Source: Williamsia sp.
Lineage (GTDB): Bacteria; Bacteroidota; Bacteroidia; Chitinophagales; Chitinophagaceae
Length of the DNA stretch: 57,581 bases
Direction of reading: 5' to 3'
Assembly (NCBI GenBank): GCA_015069695.1
Contig: JADCRZ010000039.1
Coordinates: forward strand, 1 to 57,581
This document shows, in pieces, positions 42,787-52,437 of this stretch (within the stretch, counting starts at the first letter, position 1; each line of letters begins with the position of its first letter). The position numbers and the translations under genes are program-made. The notes beneath the pieces were generated by a model. That model worked only from the letters and a program-made list of their open reading frames with translations. It was not told where the DNA came from and made no database searches.

Positions 42787-44796
42787 ATGAAGTATTTTTT
42801 GCTGGCTTGTCTCCTTACAGGATTTCTCCAGTGCGTTTGTGCCAGGCAACTGCACAATGGCGAACCCGTTCAGTTCAGCTTTTCCAACCAGCGGCTCAGC
42901 AAGGATGAAGTGCTGCTGACAGTAAAAGCTGTTATCCAACCCGGTGTCAAGCTGTATGCGCTCGACAAAGTTTCCGAGGATGTCCCCTATTCTTCCTTTT
43001 TGTTTGATACGGCCGCTCATACCCTTCTCAAGGGAACAGTAGCCGAATCCGGCAAGCTGCATGAAGAAAAGGATTCTGTCCTGAACAGTGTGGTGAAATA
43101 TTTTGCCGACTCGGTTACCTGGGTTCAGAAGATCCGGGTACTGGCATCAGACAGCCTGCTGGTAAAAGGATCCATCAATTACATGTATAAGGAAGCAGAT
43201 GAATACAAACCTGCGGAAAAGCCGTTCCGTTTTTTTATCCAGCCACAAACAATAGAAATGGCCTCCTCCGGTTCGGCGCTGGCTGATAAATCGCTGTGGT
43301 GGATCTTTTTTTCGGCATTTGCCGGCGGACTCCTTGCCCTGCTCACCCCTTGCGTGTACTCGATGATCCCGATCACGGTGAGCTTTTTTACAAAAAGAAG
43401 CAAGACGCGTGCACAGGGAATCAGAAATTCCCTGTATTACTCCAGTTCTATCATCTTAATTTTTACGCTGCTGGGCTTTTTGATCACCCTCATCTTTGGC
43501 CCTGCAGCCCTGAACAATCTTTCTACCAACTGGATTGCCAACCTGGTATTTTTTGCTGTATTTGTTTTATTCGGCATTTCATTCCTGGGGGCTTTTGAAA
43601 TCAACCTGCCCAGTTCCTGGTCGAGCACAGCAGATACCCGGGCAGGCACCAGCAATTTCCTGGGCATCTTTTTTATGGCCCTGACCCTGGTGATCGTATC
43701 ATTTTCCTGTACCGGCCCCATCATCGGCAACCTGCTGGTGCTGGCCGCCAAAGGAAATTTTTATGGTCCGCTGGTAGGTATGTTTGGCTTTTCGCTGGCG
43801 CTGGCCCTGCCTTTTGCCCTGTTCGCGTTGTTCCCAAGTATGCTCAATGTACTGGGAAAAGCAGGCGGCTGGCTCAATTCAGTGAAAGTGACCCTCGGCT
43901 TTCTGGAACTCGCCCTGGCCCTGAAGTTTTTATCGAACGCTGATCTGGCGCGCGGATGGCGGCTGCTTGACCGCGAAGTCTTTTTAAGTCTGTGGATCGT
44001 CCTGTTTGTTTTGCTGGGCATTTATCTGCTGGGAAAAATCAAGTTTCATCACGATGATGACCTGCCTAAAAATGATTTCGGATTGCCTTATACCAGTGTA
44101 ACCCGCCTCTTGCTTGCCATCACCAGTTTTGCCTTTGCAGTTTACATGATGCCTGGTCTTTGGGGAGCGCCGCTCAAAGGCATCAGCGCCTTTGTACCGC
44201 CAATGGGTACACAGGATTTTAACGCTTCTGCAGCCACTGCTTCCTACAATACAGCCTTGCCGGCAGCGAACCCCGGTCAAACAGAAGAAGACCGCCCCGT
44301 GAAATACGTGCAGCAAATGAAGATCTATGAACCGGAAGTGGTGACCAAATACGGCATGGTGGTTTACTATGATTATGATGAAGCCCTGGCTGCAGCCAAA
44401 AAACTCCAAAAACCCCTGATGCTTGATTTTACAGGCATCAACTGCGTTAATTGCCGCAGTATGGAAGCCCAGGTTTGGAGCGATCCGCAAGTGATGAAAC
44501 GCCTGAAAGAAAATTTTGTAATTGTTTCTCTCTATGTCGATGTACACAGCATTGACCTCCCGCACAACGAGCAGCATTATTCCAATTACCTGAAAAAAGA
44601 CATCGAAACCATGGGTGATAAAAACACCGATCTGCAGGTTTCAAAATACGGCGCCAACACCCAGCCCTATTATTTCTTCCTGGATGGCAACGAACAACGC
44701 CTGGCTCCGGAAGGATATGGGTATGATTCGGATGTGCAGAAGTTCATCGCGCACCTCGACAATGTGAGCAAGAATTATATGCAACAAAAGCAGTAA
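42787..44796 (+). CDS. dsbD: DsbD-family thiol:disulfide interchange protein
   Basis: 669 aa membrane reductase that moves electrons from cytoplasmic thioredoxin to the periplasm. Signal peptide, then an N-terminal alpha-like domain (about 25-150) lacking cysteines, then about eight transmembrane helices (170-470). The two membrane cysteines are Cys189 (LTPCVYSM) and Cys308 (SFSCTGP). The C-terminal thioredoxin domain (about 515-665) has the CVNC motif at 553-556. All features fit DsbD/ScsB-like reductases. The neighbouring 150-aa protein likely supplies the missing alpha-domain cysteines (inference). Confidence 0.93.
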   Translation: MKYFLLACLLTGFLQCVCARQLHNGEPVQFSFSNQRLSKDEVLLTVKAVIQPGVKLYALDKVSEDVPYSSFLFDTAAHTLLKGTVAESGKLHEEKDSVLNSVVKYFADSVTWVQKIRVLASDSLLVKGSINYMYKEADEYKPAEKPFRFFIQPQTIEMASSGSALADKSLWWIFFSAFAGGLLALLTPCVYSMIPITVSFFTKRSKTRAQGIRNSLYYSSSIILIFTLLGFLITLIFGPAALNNLSTNWIANLVFFAVFVLFGISFLGAFEINLPSSWSSTADTRAGTSNFLGIFFMALTLVIVSFSCTGPIIGNLLVLAAKGNFYGPLVGMFGFSLALALPFALFALFPSMLNVLGKAGGWLNSVKVTLGFLELALALKFLSNADLARGWRLLDREVFLSLWIVLFVLLGIYLLGKIKFHHDDDLPKNDFGLPYTSVTRLLLAITSFAFAVYMMPGLWGAPLKGISAFVPPMGTQDFNASAATASYNTALPAANPGQTEEDRPVKYVQQMKIYEPEVVTKYGMVVYYDYDEALAAAKKLQKPLMLDFTGINCVNCRSMEAQVWSDPQVMKRLKENFVIVSLYVDVHSIDLPHNEQHYSNYLKKDIETMGDKNTDLQVSKYGANTQPYYFFLDGNEQRLAPEGYGYDSDVQKFIAHLDNVSKNYMQQKQ

Positions 44797-44849
44797 CTTA
44801 CTTGTTGATCTGAAAAGATTTTTTGTCCTACCTATTTTTTGTGAATCGT

Positions 44850-45362
44850 ATGCGCAACGGATGGCTTTTAGGGATTGCTTTATTCCTGTGTATGGCCGGG
44901 CGGGCTCAAACCGGCAACAGCTGGCGTGCCCGGATCGATGATCTGATTGAGCAAACCGACAGCTTGTCGCTCAAATCGCAAACCACTTTTTACACGGTCA
45001 AGTATCTCAAGCACGACCGCACCATCAAGGAAACCTGGTATTACACGATGAAAGATGGCAAGCCGGTTTTTTTCCAGCTCCACTATGTTGTCGATTCCAG
45101 TGAATTTACCGAGAGCTATTACCTTGACAGGAACCGGCTGGTGTGCATGGCCCGTTTTGAAGATCCTTATATCAATCAAAAAGGTGATTACAACAACACA
45201 GAGATCTTTTTCTTTCAAGACAACACGCTGCGGCAATATGTTACGAGCGGCCACCGGAACGCTTATACCAGCAAGTTCGAGCGGCAGAACGACTGCCTGA
45301 TCAAATTTGAAGAACGGTTTACCGAGCTGCGCGCCAACCTGCGACAAAAAGGACTCTATTGA
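44850..45362 (+). CDS. Secreted hypothetical protein
   Basis: 170 aa from the ATG at 44850 (MRNGWLLGIALFLCMAGRAQ), which gives a good signal peptide; a TTG at 44823 would add nine residues before it. The mature protein is beta-rich with many aromatic residues (TFYTVKYLKHDR, YYTMKDGKPVFFQLHYVVDSS) and two cysteines. I recognise no family. It lies 53 bases after dsbD and 65 bases before the DUF922 gene, all on the plus strand, so it may be part of the same transcript and be a substrate of the Dsb pathway. Confidence 0.7.
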   Translation: MRNGWLLGIALFLCMAGRAQTGNSWRARIDDLIEQTDSLSLKSQTTFYTVKYLKHDRTIKETWYYTMKDGKPVFFQLHYVVDSSEFTESYYLDRNRLVCMARFEDPYINQKGDYNNTEIFFFQDNTLRQYVTSGHRNAYTSKFERQNDCLIKFEERFTELRANLRQKGLY

Positions 45363-45364
45363 CA

Positions 45365-45394
45365 GAGCGGAGGCCAGGCTTCGCCTGCCGGACT
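45365..45394 (+). other. Short hairpin between two secreted-protein genes
   Basis: CAGGC TTC GCCTG forms a compact stem inside GAGCGGAGGCC...GGACTC. No T-run follows. It lies in the 65-base gap before the DUF922 gene and may affect its translation or message stability. Confidence 0.35.
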
Positions 45395-45427
45395 CTTAGA
45401 CTGATAAAACCTGACCCCTTCTTCCTG

Positions 45428-45982
45428 ATGAGGTTATTGTACAAAAGCTTTTTGTGTTGTGTGTATGGCCTGCTGGCAGCGGCCTTCTGGGCTCCCTGCC
45501 TGGGACAGGAGAACGCCATCCCATCATCCAAAAAGCTTACAGCAGGCGACTTCACAGGTGTTCCCGATCCCAATTCCAATTACCTGGCAACGACGTTTAC
45601 ACATCTTACTTACCAGTATCGCCGCCCTACGGCCTGCTCCGACAAAGACAAGCTAAAATTCCAGTTCGCAACCGGTGTTACCGTGGGAAATAAATCGTGG
45701 ATGAAGTTTGACCGGATCAAGAGCAGGCAATTGCTGCAGGAGCTGCTTGACCACGAGCAGGGCCATTATGATATTGCAGCAGCCCTTGCAGATAAATTAC
45801 AAAAAACACTTTCTACCACCTGCTTTGACCGGAATAACTATGCAAAGCAGATCGATTCTGTTTATAAATCAGTCAGCAAATACTACGATACCCTCCAGAT
45901 CAGGTACGATACAGAAACAGGCCATGGACTGAACAAGGAACTACAGGGCAAATGGAAAACCAGGATTGCAGCCCTTCGCTAA
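45428..45982 (+). CDS. DUF922-type predicted secreted Zn-protease
   Basis: 184 aa from the ATG at 45428 (MRLLYKSFLCCVYG), giving a signal peptide; an upstream TTG at 45359 overlaps the previous gene. The key feature is the zinc-binding motif HEQGH (residues 109-113) in LLDHEQGHYDIAAALADKL, typical of DUF922. The family is predicted to be metal-dependent peptidases but has little experimental work. Cysteines in the LSTTC and TACSD-like segments may form a disulfide. It is the last gene of the plus-strand run from 42314. Confidence 0.82.
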   Translation: MRLLYKSFLCCVYGLLAAAFWAPCLGQENAIPSSKKLTAGDFTGVPDPNSNYLATTFTHLTYQYRRPTACSDKDKLKFQFATGVTVGNKSWMKFDRIKSRQLLQELLDHEQGHYDIAAALADKLQKTLSTTCFDRNNYAKQIDSVYKSVSKYYDTLQIRYDTETGHGLNKELQGKWKTRIAALR

Positions 45983-46028
45983 AAGCCGCAATCCAAAAGA
46001 TAAAACTTCGGCAAACAGGATCTTCAGC

Positions 46029-46202
46029 TTAGCTTGCTTTCCTGGGCAGGTTGTTCATACTGCCGCCTTTCTTGGAAGAAGAGAAATTTTTGTTGACACC
46101 GGAAGACCCGAACTTGGAAGGGGTGTTGGTTGAATTGTTCTTCATGATCAACCCTGATTTCGGCGCTGCTTTTTTAGCGGGCTTTGCTTTTGACTTGCTC
46201 AT
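46029..46202 (-). CDS. Small basic Ser/Lys/Asn-rich protein
   Basis: 57 aa, starting MSKSKAKPAKKAAPKSG and ending NNLPRKAS. Strongly basic, rich in Lys, Ser and Asn with no hydrophobic core; it resembles the disordered tails of DNA- or RNA-binding proteins. The frame is complete with ATG and TAA in a gap with no other gene, and an imperfect TATATTTA -7-like box lies upstream at about 46225. Function unknown; conservation among Chitinophagaceae would confirm it. Confidence 0.55.
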   Translation of the reverse strand: MSKSKAKPAKKAAPKSGLIMKNNSTNTPSKFGSSGVNKNFSSSKKGGSMNNLPRKAS

Positions 46203-46321
46203 CGTGTAAACAATTTGGGTCTAAATATACTACTTCACCGGCATATTCATACCATATTTAGCAGCCATTAACCAGATTAAAACACAGGTGTTGCCAACAG
46301 CGTTTCACTGCCTCTGCCCGC

Positions 46322-47368
46322 TTAAATAGATGATTCCTTTTTGTACAATCCTGTATAGGTGATCCCCAATCCCGGTCCATCCGGAAGATGGAACGAGCCA
46401 GGTTTTGCTGCATCGAAGCGGAGGCCGGTACCCAGGTCTTCGCTTAATAGCAGGGGTCCATCCATATCAAGAAAATCTACCAGTGGAGACAGGTGCGCTA
46501 TTGCAGCAGAGCCAATGCTGCTTTCGTTCATGCTGCCCAGCATCAGTTTCATGTCCAGTTTGCGGGCCTGTTCTATCATTCTTCTGGCCGGCGTGATGCC
46601 GCTGCATTTGGTCAGCTTGATATTGATGCCGTGAAAATGGCCATAACATTTCTGCACATCTGCTTCGGTTACACAGCTTTCATCAGCGATCAGGGGCAAG
46701 CTAGCGTGTTGATACAAAACCTTCATGCCCTCCCAGTTGTCTTTTGCAAGCGGCTGTTCTATCAGCTCAACACCCAGGTCTTTTAGCCGCGGAATTTTCT
46801 GCAAGGCTTCTTCCGTTGTCCAGGCTGCGTTGGCATCTACCCTGATCGCTGCGTCCGTATGCTTTCGCAGGGCTTGTACAATCTCCAGGTCTTTGTCTGT
46901 TCCCAGCTTTACTTTGTAGAGGGGCCAGGGTTTTTCCTCCATTTTTTCTACCATCTTTTCAATGGTGTCGATGCCGATCGTGTAGTCAGTGAGTGGCTTG
47001 TTTTGAGGGTCTGCCTGCAACAGATTATACAGGGGCTTGCCACGCAACCGCCCCCATACATCCCATGCGGCGATGTCGAGAGCGCAAACCAGGAAATTAT
47101 TTTGCGGAAACAAGTGATGGAGATAGTGCCAGTAGCGCTCGGGATCGGTGAGCGAGAATTTTTCAACAAAGACTTTTTTAGCCTGGAGGTCAGCCACCAT
47201 TTTTTCTACCGGTATCTGGTAGTAGGTAATAGCGGGCGCTTCACCCCAGCCGCTGATGCCGTTGAAATCAAGCTCAACCACCAGGGTAGGCTGGTGCGTT
47301 TTGGTTCCCCGCGAAATGGTAAAAGGATGGCGGAACGCCAGGTCAAAGGAAAAATAATTGCATTTCAT
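46322..47368 (-). CDS. Dipeptide epimerase (enolase superfamily)
   Basis: 348 aa from the ATG at 47368 (MKCNYFSFDLAFRHPF), leaving a 10-base gap after malQ; an ATG at 47398 would overlap malQ. It is an L-Ala-D/L-Glu epimerase-type member of the muconate-lactonising subgroup. The catalytic KxK is Lys152-Val-Lys154 (YKVKLG); Mg ligands lie in RVDANAAWT, LIEQPLA and LIADESC; the second lysine is Lys251 (NIKLTKCSG). GSMNESSIGSAA and the DMDGPLLL ending are typical of dipeptide epimerases. It probably recycles murein peptides. Pairing with malQ seems positional only. Confidence 0.9.
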   Translation of the reverse strand: MKCNYFSFDLAFRHPFTISRGTKTHQPTLVVELDFNGISGWGEAPAITYYQIPVEKMVADLQAKKVFVEKFSLTDPERYWHYLHHLFPQNNFLVCALDIAAWDVWGRLRGKPLYNLLQADPQNKPLTDYTIGIDTIEKMVEKMEEKPWPLYKVKLGTDKDLEIVQALRKHTDAAIRVDANAAWTTEEALQKIPRLKDLGVELIEQPLAKDNWEGMKVLYQHASLPLIADESCVTEADVQKCYGHFHGINIKLTKCSGITPARRMIEQARKLDMKLMLGSMNESSIGSAAIAHLSPLVDFLDMDGPLLLSEDLGTGLRFDAAKPGSFHLPDGPGLGITYTGLYKKESSI

Positions 47369-47378
47369 ACGGGCGCTT

Positions 47379-50072
47379 TTAGCGGTTGCTGGCATCAATA
47401 TGTGCCTTGAGCTCCCGGCTGAGTGCTTTTTCCTTTATCAGGTGCTCCAGGGTCACATGCATGCGGTAACCCCAGTAATGTTTGGAGTCAGCAGGAATAT
47501 TGATGCGTTCCACCGCAGGATCTTCCACGCGCAATGATTCATCCATGCCGAACAAATCCTGCAGTTGGAAAATGCTCCACATGGCGGGTGAGTGCAGGTG
47601 CTGCAATACAATGGCTTTGCTGATCCATTCTGTGCAGGCAGCCGGCGCTTCCGTTAACTGTCCCAGCTCCTGGGCAAAGAACTGCCCGGTTGTTTGCTTG
47701 TCTTCTTCCCACCAGCCCCTGATGGTACTCATATCGTGGGTAGAGGGAGTTACTACAGAAAGATAAGGTACGCGGGAAAGTTTCGTGAACCGGGCATGCG
47801 GATCTTTTGGCATGCGCTGGATCTCCAGGCTCAGGATGCCCAGCTGGTGCATCACAGCAGGAACTGAATGCGGGACCATGCCCAGGTCTTCGCCGCATAC
47901 CAGCATATTGGTTGCAGCTTTGAGCGCAGGCAGCTTTTTCATGGCTTCCTCTTTCCAGAAACCATCCTGCCGCCTGTAGAAATAATCATGGTATAAATCC
48001 CTGAGCTGGTGCTGTGTCTGTCCTTCGAGATGCTGAAAGGAAGGGGTTTTATCTGCATTGATGCGGAAGTGAAAGCGGCTGCCTGCTGACCCCTTTTCTT
48101 CAAACAAGATAACGTTAGAGATCAGGTCGTACAATCCTTCCCTGACAGCTGCATCAGTTTCGCCCGGTGCGGCCTGGCTGAAATGCTGTTCTACCTGTCG
48201 TTGGGTAGCAAATCCTTCTTTCAGCTCATACGTTCCCCGTTGGGAAGCTTGCAGAAACTGTTCTTTTACCTGATCCGCTTTGTTTCCGAATACCTTCTCG
48301 AGGATGGCATCGGTGATAAAGGGTTTTGTAAATCTTGGCAGGTCAAACCGGATGCCTCTTTCCCCGAACTCATTGATGTGCACCGGGATGGCCGGAACAA
48401 AATAGCCCATAATGCCTTCAACAGCATCAATGGGTATAGACCAGATGCGGAAAAAGCCAAGTATATGATCAATGCGGAATGCATCAAAGTAATTGCTCAT
48501 TTGCTCAAAACGCTGGCGCCACCAGAGAAAGCCATCCTGCTGCATCTTTTCCCAGTTATAGGTAGGAAAGCCCCAGTTCTGTCCCTTCACCGCAAAATCA
48601 TCGGGTGGGGCACCGGCCTGCATGCCCATGTTGTACAACTGTGGTTCTACCCAGGCATCGCAACCATACCGGTAAACACCGATCGGGATGTCGCCTTTCA
48701 CGATGACGCCTTTCTTATGCGCATAAGTGGCGGCTTCCTTTAGTTGCAGGTGAAGATGGTACTGGATGTAATAATACAGCATGATCTCATCATAGTGCTT
48801 GGCCTTCGGCGAGGTGTATTTTTCGATGGCTTCCTTGTTGTATACACTGTGTGTTTTCCATTGCGAAAAATCAGACGTTCCATTTTTATCGCGCAGGTGG
48901 GAAAAAGCAGCATAAGGCACCAGCCAGTGTTTGTTTGTCTGGTAAAAAGCGTAGAAATCAGGATTGTCTAAATAATCTTCTTTTTGTGCTTCGTACAGTT
49001 CACGCAGGGCGTCAAATTTAAACCGGATGACCTGCTCATAATCAAGCTGGGGCAGATCGTTGAGCTGCTTTCCTTTTTTCTTGAGCCCCTTCATGATAGC
49101 AGCCTGTGCTTTGCCGGCCACTTTGTCGAGGTTGATGTATATCGGATGAAGGGCAAATGCAGAGATGGCAGCATAAGGATAAGAATCAGCATTTGTGCGC
49201 GTTGCTGTGGTATCGTTGACCGGCAACAGTTGAACCAATTTCATCCCGGCTTCTTTTGCCCAGTCGACCAGCAACTTGATGTCGGTAAATTCACCTACGC
49301 CAAAGCTGTTTTTGCTTTTCAGGCTAAACACGGGAATAGCAGTTCCCGCGCCCTTCCATTCGGGGAAGGAACAACGAACAAAACCATCGTGCACAACGGT
49401 AAGCAGGCCTTCAGAAGCATTGCCGGGCAGGTGCCGGTCTTCATGATCTTCCAGTTTTACAAATTCTTTTTCCGCGGTATCATACACACCGTATTTATAC
49501 GCCAGCGGAAAACTTTCGTTTGCGAGGGTAAGCTTTGTGCTCCACCAATTGCCTTCTCTTGTAAGAAGAACTTCCTGTCCCTTTTGCCAGTTACCCAGCT
49601 CTATGCTGTTACCGATGATAAAAATGGCTTCGTCTTTTTTCAACAGCGGGGCTTTTACCTTGAACTGGTGGGTAAATTGTTTAACGGGTTTTTCCTTTGT
49701 TTTTGTTACCCTGTCTGCAAGAAGGGTTTGCTGAAAAGGAATGGTATAAAAAACATTTTCAAACCATCCTTCTGCATTCCAGGTATCGATCACCTGCAGT
49801 TCGTGTCCCTTTATCTTTTGTGCTTCAATGATGCGGTCGTGTTCACCATCTATGATTTGTGAACCATCTTCAAGCGTCAGGATATATTGATAACGGATCG
49901 TGCTTTGTTCGGGGTTGTTGAGTGTTACAGGTGCTTGCCAGAACTGGTCGTTCAGGTATTGCATGGGGTGCGTGGCAATTACATCATCCTGTTCGGGTTG
50001 CAGGATGGTTGTTCTGACGGAAAGCTTTTGTCCGAAGTTGGTATGAAAACGCAGGTAAAAATTAATTTTCAT
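47379..50072 (-). CDS. malQ: 4-alpha-glucanotransferase with tandem CBM20 domains
   Basis: 897 aa GH77 amylomaltase that transfers glucan chains in maltodextrin and glycogen metabolism. Two starch-binding CBM20 modules occupy about 1-105 and 130-235 (FIIGNSIELGNWQKGQEV marks the second). The GH77 barrel follows (about 265-880), with KNSFGVGEFTDIK, nucleophile Asp535 (FRIDHILGFF), acid/base Glu728 (GEDLGMVP) and Asp780 (THDMST). This long DPE2-like form is common in Bacteroidota. It is divergent from a small membrane protein, with a TACTTTCG -7 box 21 bases upstream. glgB lies about 5 kb away. Confidence 0.94.
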   Translation of the reverse strand: MKINFYLRFHTNFGQKLSVRTTILQPEQDDVIATHPMQYLNDQFWQAPVTLNNPEQSTIRYQYILTLEDGSQIIDGEHDRIIEAQKIKGHELQVIDTWNAEGWFENVFYTIPFQQTLLADRVTKTKEKPVKQFTHQFKVKAPLLKKDEAIFIIGNSIELGNWQKGQEVLLTREGNWWSTKLTLANESFPLAYKYGVYDTAEKEFVKLEDHEDRHLPGNASEGLLTVVHDGFVRCSFPEWKGAGTAIPVFSLKSKNSFGVGEFTDIKLLVDWAKEAGMKLVQLLPVNDTTATRTNADSYPYAAISAFALHPIYINLDKVAGKAQAAIMKGLKKKGKQLNDLPQLDYEQVIRFKFDALRELYEAQKEDYLDNPDFYAFYQTNKHWLVPYAAFSHLRDKNGTSDFSQWKTHSVYNKEAIEKYTSPKAKHYDEIMLYYYIQYHLHLQLKEAATYAHKKGVIVKGDIPIGVYRYGCDAWVEPQLYNMGMQAGAPPDDFAVKGQNWGFPTYNWEKMQQDGFLWWRQRFEQMSNYFDAFRIDHILGFFRIWSIPIDAVEGIMGYFVPAIPVHINEFGERGIRFDLPRFTKPFITDAILEKVFGNKADQVKEQFLQASQRGTYELKEGFATQRQVEQHFSQAAPGETDAAVREGLYDLISNVILFEEKGSAGSRFHFRINADKTPSFQHLEGQTQHQLRDLYHDYFYRRQDGFWKEEAMKKLPALKAATNMLVCGEDLGMVPHSVPAVMHQLGILSLEIQRMPKDPHARFTKLSRVPYLSVVTPSTHDMSTIRGWWEEDKQTTGQFFAQELGQLTEAPAACTEWISKAIVLQHLHSPAMWSIFQLQDLFGMDESLRVEDPAVERINIPADSKHYWGYRMHVTLEHLIKEKALSRELKAHIDASNR

Positions 50073-50093
50073 GAGATATTTTTTCTAAAGTCA

Positions 50094-50101
50094 CGAAAGT
50101 A
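50094..50101 (-). promoter_or_regulatory. malQ -7 element
   Basis: TACTTTCG on the minus strand, 21 bases upstream of the malQ start, with TTA 19 bases further upstream in the -33 position. The same octamer drives the divergent small gene. Confidence 0.5.
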
Positions 50102-50181
50102 GTATAAAATTGGGTGCAGCTAACCGGGGAATTGCGCGCATAGTTTTTAGGGTGCGGGGTGCACGGTAGATTATTTTATAT

Positions 50182-50189
50182 TACTTTCG
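50182..50189 (+). promoter_or_regulatory. -7 element of the 51-aa membrane protein gene
   Basis: TACTTTCG 17 bases before the ATG at 50207, identical to the malQ box on the other strand. No clear TTG is seen upstream. Confidence 0.45.
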
Positions 50190-50206
50190 TTCAAACAATC
50201 AGACAT

Positions 50207-50362
50207 ATGCAAACAGAAAACAAGAGAACAGGATTGGCGTGGATCGTTTTTTTTGTTTCTACAGCTGCTTTTCTCATGGCCATTTACTTGCACTGGGAGT
50301 ATCTTACCTTGTTGCTTCCTATCATTTGCACTTCTTTTGTGAAAGCAATGGATATTATGTAA
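50207..50362 (+). CDS. Small membrane protein, two transmembrane helices
   Basis: 51 aa from MQTENKRTGLAW. Two hydrophobic segments (about 9-27 and 31-45: WIVFFVSTAAFLMAIYL, LTLLLPIICTSFV) joined by a short HWEY loop. The ATG at 50207 fits the promoter octamer just upstream; the ATG at 50159 would start before the promoter. It ends in a bidirectional terminator shared with dnaK. No family recognised; small hydrophobic proteins of this type are common and usually unstudied. Confidence 0.7.
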   Translation: MQTENKRTGLAWIVFFVSTAAFLMAIYLHWEYLTLLLPIICTSFVKAMDIM

Positions 50363-50377
50363 AAAGTTTTTTCCAAT

Positions 50378-50408
50378 AAAAAACCTGCGAGGGAATCGCA
50401 GGTTTTTT
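50378..50408. terminator. Bidirectional terminator between the small gene and dnaK
   Basis: A perfect 13-bp stem, AAAAAACCTGCGA / TCGCAGGTTTTTT, with loop GGGAA. A-run on one side and T-run on the other allow function on both strands, as expected between convergent genes. Confidence 0.9.
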
Positions 50409-50440
50409 TAGGCCTTGGGCCTCTATGATCTGTTCTGATC

Positions 50441-52360
50441 TTATTTCACTTCTTCGTACTCGGCGTCTGTAACTGTATCGCCTGTTCCTGGTCCGCCAGC
50501 TGCTTGTTCTGCACCGGCATTGTTGCCGCCATTGGCGCCGCCCGGGCCACCGGCTTGCTGCGTTGCCTTGTACATATCCTCACTGGCTGCTGTCCATGCC
50601 GCATTCATTTCAGCAAGGGCGGTATCGATCGCAGAAAGATCTTGTGACTTGTGGGCTTCTTTCAGTTTGTTCAAAGCGGTTTCAATCGGTGCTTTTTTAT
50701 CAGCAGAGATCTTATCACCATATTCCTTCAGCTGCTTTTCGGTCTGGAAGATCAGACTATCAGCCTGGTTTACCTTGTCAACTTTTTCTTTTGCTTCCTT
50801 GTCGGTTGATTCGTTGGCCTTTGCTTCTGCCTTCATCCGTTCGATCTCGTCTTTTGTCAGACCGCTACCGGCTTCGATGCGGATATTCTGCGATTTACCG
50901 GTTCCTTTGTCCTTCGCCGTTACATGCAGGATACCGTTTGCATCGATGTCGAAGATAACTTCTACCTGCGGTACGCCTCTGGGAGCCGGCGGAATACCAT
51001 CGAGGTTAAACATGCCCAGGCTTTTGTTCTGGCTTGCCATCGGGCGTTCGCCTTGCAGTACATGGATCTGAACACCAGGCTGGTTGTCGGAAGCAGTAGA
51101 GAACACTTCTGACTTTTTGGTCGGAATCGTTGTATTTGAATCGATCAGCCGGGTCATTACACCACCCATGGTTTCGATACCAAGGCTCAGCGGAGTAACG
51201 TCAAGCAGCAGTACGTCTTTTACTTCACCGGTCATTACGGCACCCTGGATAGCAGCACCTACGGCCACTACTTCGTCGGGGTTCACACCACGGTTGGGCT
51301 TTTTGGCAAAGAACTTCTCAACGATCTCCTGTACTTTGGGTATACGGGTTGAACCACCTACCAGGATCACTTCATCGATCTGTGACACGCTCATGCCGGC
51401 ATCTTTCAGAGCCTGCTCGCAGGGCTTCAGACAGCGTTCGAACAGCGTATCAGCCAGTTGCTCAAATTTGGCACGGGTCAATTTTTTTACGAGGTGTTTG
51501 GGTACACCGTCGATAGCCGTGATATAGGGCAGGTTGATTTCTGTTTCGGAAGAAGAAGACAGTTCAACTTTTGCTTTTTCAGCTGCTTCTTTCAGACGCT
51601 GCAGCGCCATCGGGTCTTTGCGCAGGTCTACGTTTTCTTCTTTCTTGAATTCTTCTGCCAGCCAGTCCATGACGACCTTGTCGAAGTCGTCACCACCCAG
51701 GTGGGTATCACCATTGGTAGATTTTACTTCAAACACACCATCACCCAGTTCCAGTACAGATATATCAAATGTACCACCACCCAGGTCAAACACAGCGATC
51801 TTCTGGTCTTTTCCACCTTTGTCCAGGCCATAGGCCAGGGCGGCAGCGGTGGGTTCGTTTACAATGCGGCGCACATTCAATCCGGCAATTTCACCGGCTT
51901 CTTTGGTTGCCTGGCGCTGTGCATCGTTAAAGTAAGCAGGTACAGTAATAACCGCTTCAGACACTTCCTGTCCCAGGTAGTCTTCTGCTGTTTTCTTCAT
52001 TTTCTGCAATACCATCGCGGAAATTTCCTGCGGGGTATACAGTCTTCCGTCTATGTCGATGCGGACTGTGTTGTTATCACCTTTTGCAACCTTGTAGCTC
52101 CAGTGGCTGATTTCCTGCGTAACCTCATCAAATCTGCGGCCCATAAAGCGCTTTACAGACATAATGGTATTGTGAGGGTTTGTAATCGCCTGGCGCTTGG
52201 CGGGATCTCCTACCTTCCGTTCACCATTTTTCAAGAATGCCACAACAGAGGGGGTCGTACGGCGGCCTTCGTCGTTGGCTATTACAACGGGCTCGTTTCC
52301 TTCCAGTACTGCCACGCAACTGTTGGTGGTACCCAGGTCAATTCCTATTATTTTTCCCAT
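50441..52360 (-). CDS. dnaK: Molecular chaperone DnaK (Hsp70)
   Basis: 639 aa, usual length. The ATPase domain (1-385) starts [17 protein letters not shown] and has [14 protein letters not shown] and [14 protein letters not shown] signatures. The substrate-binding domain (about 390-500) contains [17 protein letters not shown]; the helical lid (505-600) and a Gly/Ala/Asn-rich tail ending DAEYEEVK follow. It binds unfolded proteins with DnaJ and GrpE, neither of which is adjacent here. It is transcribed alone, with a terminator downstream. A long antisense frame over it is a codon-bias artefact. Confidence 0.98.
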   Translation of the reverse strand: MGKIIGIDLGTTNSCVAVLEGNEPVVIANDEGRRTTPSVVAFLKNGERKVGDPAKRQAITNPHNTIMSVKRFMGRRFDEVTQEISHWSYKVAKGDNNTVRIDIDGRLYTPQEISAMVLQKMKKTAEDYLGQEVSEAVITVPAYFNDAQRQATKEAGEIAGLNVRRIVNEPTAAALAYGLDKGGKDQKIAVFDLGGGTFDISVLELGDGVFEVKSTNGDTHLGGDDFDKVVMDWLAEEFKKEENVDLRKDPMALQRLKEAAEKAKVELSSSSETEINLPYITAIDGVPKHLVKKLTRAKFEQLADTLFERCLKPCEQALKDAGMSVSQIDEVILVGGSTRIPKVQEIVEKFFAKKPNRGVNPDEVVAVGAAIQGAVMTGEVKDVLLLDVTPLSLGIETMGGVMTRLIDSNTTIPTKKSEVFSTASDNQPGVQIHVLQGERPMASQNKSLGMFNLDGIPPAPRGVPQVEVIFDIDANGILHVTAKDKGTGKSQNIRIEAGSGLTKDEIERMKAEAKANESTDKEAKEKVDKVNQADSLIFQTEKQLKEYGDKISADKKAPIETALNKLKEAHKSQDLSAIDTALAEMNAAWTAASEDMYKATQQAGGPGGANGGNNAGAEQAAGGPGTGDTVTDAEYEEVK

Positions 52361-52437
52361 GATTGTTTTAATTTATACACAGGAAACTCAATGATTATGC
52401 CACTCCATCAAGGGTGCAAAAATGGCAGGAAAAAGGA

